From CG1-02-35-72 sp045046885 (GTDB lineage: Bacteria > Bacteroidota > Bacteroidia > Flavobacteriales > Flavobacteriaceae), in NCBI GenBank assembly GCA_045046885.1, contig JASFYX010000002.1:1-64000 (forward strand): a DNA stretch of 64,000 bases, given 5' to 3'. The notes beneath the pieces were generated by a model, which searched no databases, was not told the DNA's origin, and saw only the letters and a program-made list of their open reading frames with translations. This document shows, piece by piece, positions 61,936 through 64,000 of this stretch. Numbering within the stretch: position 1 is the first letter of the stretch; each line of letters opens with the position of its first letter. The position numbers were made by a program, and so were the translations under genes.

Positions 61936-62931
61936 TTAGTCTAATAAGTTTGTCAACTTTTTAAAAACTTCTTTTGCCGGTTTTCCTTCATATAAAATAC
62001 TGTAAACAGCATCAATAATTGGTGTTTTAGCCTTGTTTTTTTGGTTGATAATATAGGCACTTTTTGTAGCGTAATAGCCTTCGGCTACCATACTCATTTC
62101 TAACATAGCCGATTTTACGGTATAGCCTTTGCCTATCATTGTGCCAAACATGCGATTGCGACTAAAAGTTGAATAACCCGTTACCAATAAATCGCCTAAA
62201 TAAGCCGAGTTATTAATATTGCGTTTCATCCGATGAATTTTTTTTATAAAACGCTTCATCTCTCTAATGGAATTACTCATTAAAACCGACTGAAAATTAT
62301 CGCCATAGCGCAACCCGTGAGCCATACCTGCGGCAATGGCAAAAATATTTTTGAGCATGGCTGCATATTCGGTACCAATAATGTCATCAGAAATTTTAAC
62401 TTTTATGTAATCGCACGCTAAGTTTTGACCTATAAATTTGGCTTTAGCGGCATCTCTACTCGCTATGGTTAAATACGATAATCGTTCTAAAGCCACCTCT
62501 TCGGCATGACATGGACCTGTTATAACACCAATATTTTCGAAAGGAATATTATATGTTTTATTAAAATGCTCGCCCACAATTAATCCTGTACTTGGCACAA
62601 TACCTTTTATAGCTGAAAAAATAATTTTATCTTTTAAAGATGCTGTAAGGTTTTTTAAGGCAGCATCTAAAAAGGCAGATGGGACTACAAAAATAAGGTA
62701 ATCCGCAAAATTTACTATGTCGTTAATATTATTAGATAGTTTTAGTTTAGAAGAGTCAAATTCAACAGAACTTAAATAATTTGGATTATTTTTATATTTC
62801 TTTATATGCAATAAAGTTTCTTTATTGCGCATATACCATCCTACTTTTTCGTTGTTTTCGCACAGCATTTTTACAATAGCCGTAGCCCAACTACCACCAC
62901 CAAAAACAGCAATTTTAGGTTTATTTGTCAT
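61936..62931 (-). CDS. gpsA: NAD(P)H-dependent glycerol-3-phosphate dehydrogenase
   Basis: GpsA reduces dihydroxyacetone phosphate to sn-glycerol 3-phosphate for phospholipid synthesis in the cytosol. The N-terminal FGGGSWATAIVKML is the nucleotide fold, followed by VPSAFLDAAL, FSAIKGIVPSTGLIVGEHF, VITGPCHAEEVA and the catalytic-lysine region YAAMLKNIFAIAAGMAHGL. Its length of 331 aa is normal. It precedes the GNAT gene by 11 bp. Confidence 0.93.
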   Translation of the reverse strand: MTNKPKIAVFGGGSWATAIVKMLCENNEKVGWYMRNKETLLHIKKYKNNPNYLSSVEFDSSKLKLSNNINDIVNFADYLIFVVPSAFLDAALKNLTASLKDKIIFSAIKGIVPSTGLIVGEHFNKTYNIPFENIGVITGPCHAEEVALERLSYLTIASRDAAKAKFIGQNLACDYIKVKISDDIIGTEYAAMLKNIFAIAAGMAHGLRYGDNFQSVLMSNSIREMKRFIKKIHRMKRNINNSAYLGDLLVTGYSTFSRNRMFGTMIGKGYTVKSAMLEMSMVAEGYYATKSAYIINQKNKAKTPIIDAVYSILYEGKPAKEVFKKLTNLLD

Positions 62932-63083
62932 TTAATTTATAATTTTGAGAAGCACAAAATTAGTTAAAATAAAATAGATATCTAGCATTTCTTAGCAACT
63001 ACTCTTTTAAAAATTGTGAAACTTATCTCTGTATTTTTAATATATTTACACTCTAATTAATAATAGATCAATCTAATAAAATT

Positions 63084-63353
63084 ATGCAAGTAGTAAACGA
63101 AAAAGGCTATCCAGCAAGTCAGCCAGAAAATAAAAAAGTAGTAGCCGGAATTTTAGCTATTTTAATAGGTTATCTTGGGGTTCATAAATTTATATTGGGT
63201 TATACCCGAGAAGGTATTTTACAAATTATACTGACTTTTGTAACCTGTGGCGTAGGCGGACTTGTTCCTTTTGTTGAGGGTATTATTTATCTTACTAAAT
63301 CTGATGATGAGTTTTACGAAACCTACCAAATCAATAAGCGCGGTTGGTTTTAA
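63084..63353 (+). CDS. TM2-domain protein
   Basis: The TM2 domain is two helices around a short turn with the family words GYLGVHKFILGYTREGILQ and GVGGLVPFVEGIIYL. The short N-terminus has NEKGYPASQPENKK. The family is membrane-embedded and of unknown function, common in Bacteroidota. The end overlaps the convergent acyltransferase-like gene by 4 bp. Confidence 0.88.
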   Translation: MQVVNEKGYPASQPENKKVVAGILAILIGYLGVHKFILGYTREGILQIILTFVTCGVGGLVPFVEGIIYLTKSDDEFYETYQINKRGWF

Positions 63354-64000
63354 GAATCGCTGTTCAATTTTTTCTCTAAATCTGCTTGAAATTCTTCCAT
63401 AACTGGTTTTACCGTACTTTCGGGTAAATCAGCAATACGGATATACATCAATCCGTCAATGGCGTTGTTAAACTTAGGATCGACATTAAAAGCTATAAGT
63501 CGGGCATTTTGTTTAACGTATTTTTTAAGTAAGATGGGCAACCTCAAACTGCCAGGTTCAATCTCGTCAATAATTTTATCGAATTTATTCATATCGGCCT
63601 TACTGGCATCAAAAATAAAATCTTTATGCTCGTCTTTTAAGCGGACTTTGTATTCTTTTTTAGGATGCACAAACTGTGCTATATAAGGGTCGTAATAGTT
63701 TGATTTCATAAATTCTATCATCAAACTTTTAGTGAAATTTGAAAATTTATTACTGATACTTACGCCTCCTAATAAATATTTTAAATGCGGATAGCGTAAA
63801 GTTACATGCACTATACCTTTCCACAATAAAAAGAGTGGCATAGGACGTTGTTGGTATTCGTTTATAATAAAAGCACGTCCTAATTCTATAGTTTTACTCA
63901 TCATAGCATGAAGCTCTTGTTCTATGCCAAAAAGCTCATTGACGTAAAAGCCTTCAATACCATACTTTTTAAAAATTTCATCGCCAAAGCCCATTCTGTA
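63350..64000 (-). CDS. OlsF/OlsB-like N-acyltransferase domain, incomplete at window edge
   Basis: The visible 217 residues continue upstream beyond the window in the same frame (a Tyr-Arg precedes the first Met), so the start is missing. IELGRAFIINEYQQRPMPLFLLWKGI and LKYLLGGVSISNKF resemble the GNAT-type ornithine or glycine N-acyltransferase domain (OlsB/GlsB). In Flavobacterium this domain is the C-terminal half of bifunctional OlsF, whose N-terminal half is an O-acyltransferase. The product would be an amino-acid lipid of the membrane. The domain call is good; the fusion is inferred. Confidence 0.75.
   Translation of the reverse strand, partial: YRMGFGDEIFKKYGIEGFYVNELFGIEQELHAMMSKTIELGRAFIINEYQQRPMPLFLLWKGIVHVTLRYPHLKYLLGGVSISNKFSNFTKSLMIEFMKSNYYDPYIAQFVHPKKEYKVRLKDEHKDFIFDASKADMNKFDKIIDEIEPGSLRLPILLKKYVKQNARLIAFNVDPKFNNAIDGLMYIRIADLPESTVKPVMEEFQADLEKKLNSDS

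Noticed and set aside
1..64000. CRISPR arrays, tRNA or rRNA genes, insertion sequences, prophage
   Set aside because: No regularly spaced repeats, cloverleaf-like sequence, transposase or phage gene was recognised on either strand. Repeats at 36.3, 52.8 and 54.7 kb are short intergenic elements.

Overview
The window looks like the chromosome of a marine-type Flavobacteriia (Bacteroidota). The DNA is AT-rich. It carries SusC/SusD outer-membrane pairs, many short-signal lipoproteins, candidate promoters of the Bacteroidota TAnnTTTG type, and a C-terminal fragment resembling the aminolipid synthase OlsF. I saw no tRNA, rRNA, CRISPR array, phage or insertion sequence.

Region A (1-21.4 kb) is one co-directional run of genes with gaps of 140 bp or less and several stop/start overlaps, so it is probably one operon. 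It begins with the tail of a SusD protein. It then encodes four FG-GAP/ASPIC-UnbV beta-propeller proteins, two exported proteins with CxxCH haem motifs, a two-component-type propeller protein, two solute-binding proteins with no permease, a stand-alone DAHP synthase, a RidA/chorismatase-like protein, an asparagine-synthetase-like ligase that lacks the glutaminase cysteine, and a radical SAM protein. Surface uptake, periplasmic redox and an aromatic or ligase type of biosynthesis in one transcript is not a pathway I recognise, and it is the best candidate here for an undescribed system.

Region B (22-50 kb) is a sugar-utilisation region. Two divergent clusters hold FAD-dependent GMC dehydrogenases of the glucoside-3-dehydrogenase type, their Tat-targeted small subunits, DUF1080 (3-keto-glycoside lyase/hydrolase) lipoproteins, isomerase-like TIM barrels, Gfo/Idh/MocA oxidoreductases and an MFS carrier. 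Next come a third large ASPIC lipoprotein, a complete SusC/SusD pair, a histidine kinase/response regulator pair, and an MFS carrier overlapping a GH37 trehalase of the eukaryotic neutral type with an EF-hand loop. An identical 14-bp LacI-like site, CGAAACCGTTTTCG, lies in three intergenic regions of this block and ties it into one probable regulon for trehalose or a related alpha-glucoside.

Region C (50-64 kb) is mixed housekeeping and metabolism: a queuosine-precursor transporter, fabD with an enoyl-CoA hydratase, an aldehyde dehydrogenase, a molybdopterin oxidoreductase, a DUF3179 protein, glycerol uptake and kinase (glpF-glpK), gpsA, a TM2 protein and the OlsF-like end. Palindromic repeats, a 53-nt dispersed repeat that carries a promoter-like box, and a probable frameshifted small membrane gene lie between these genes.
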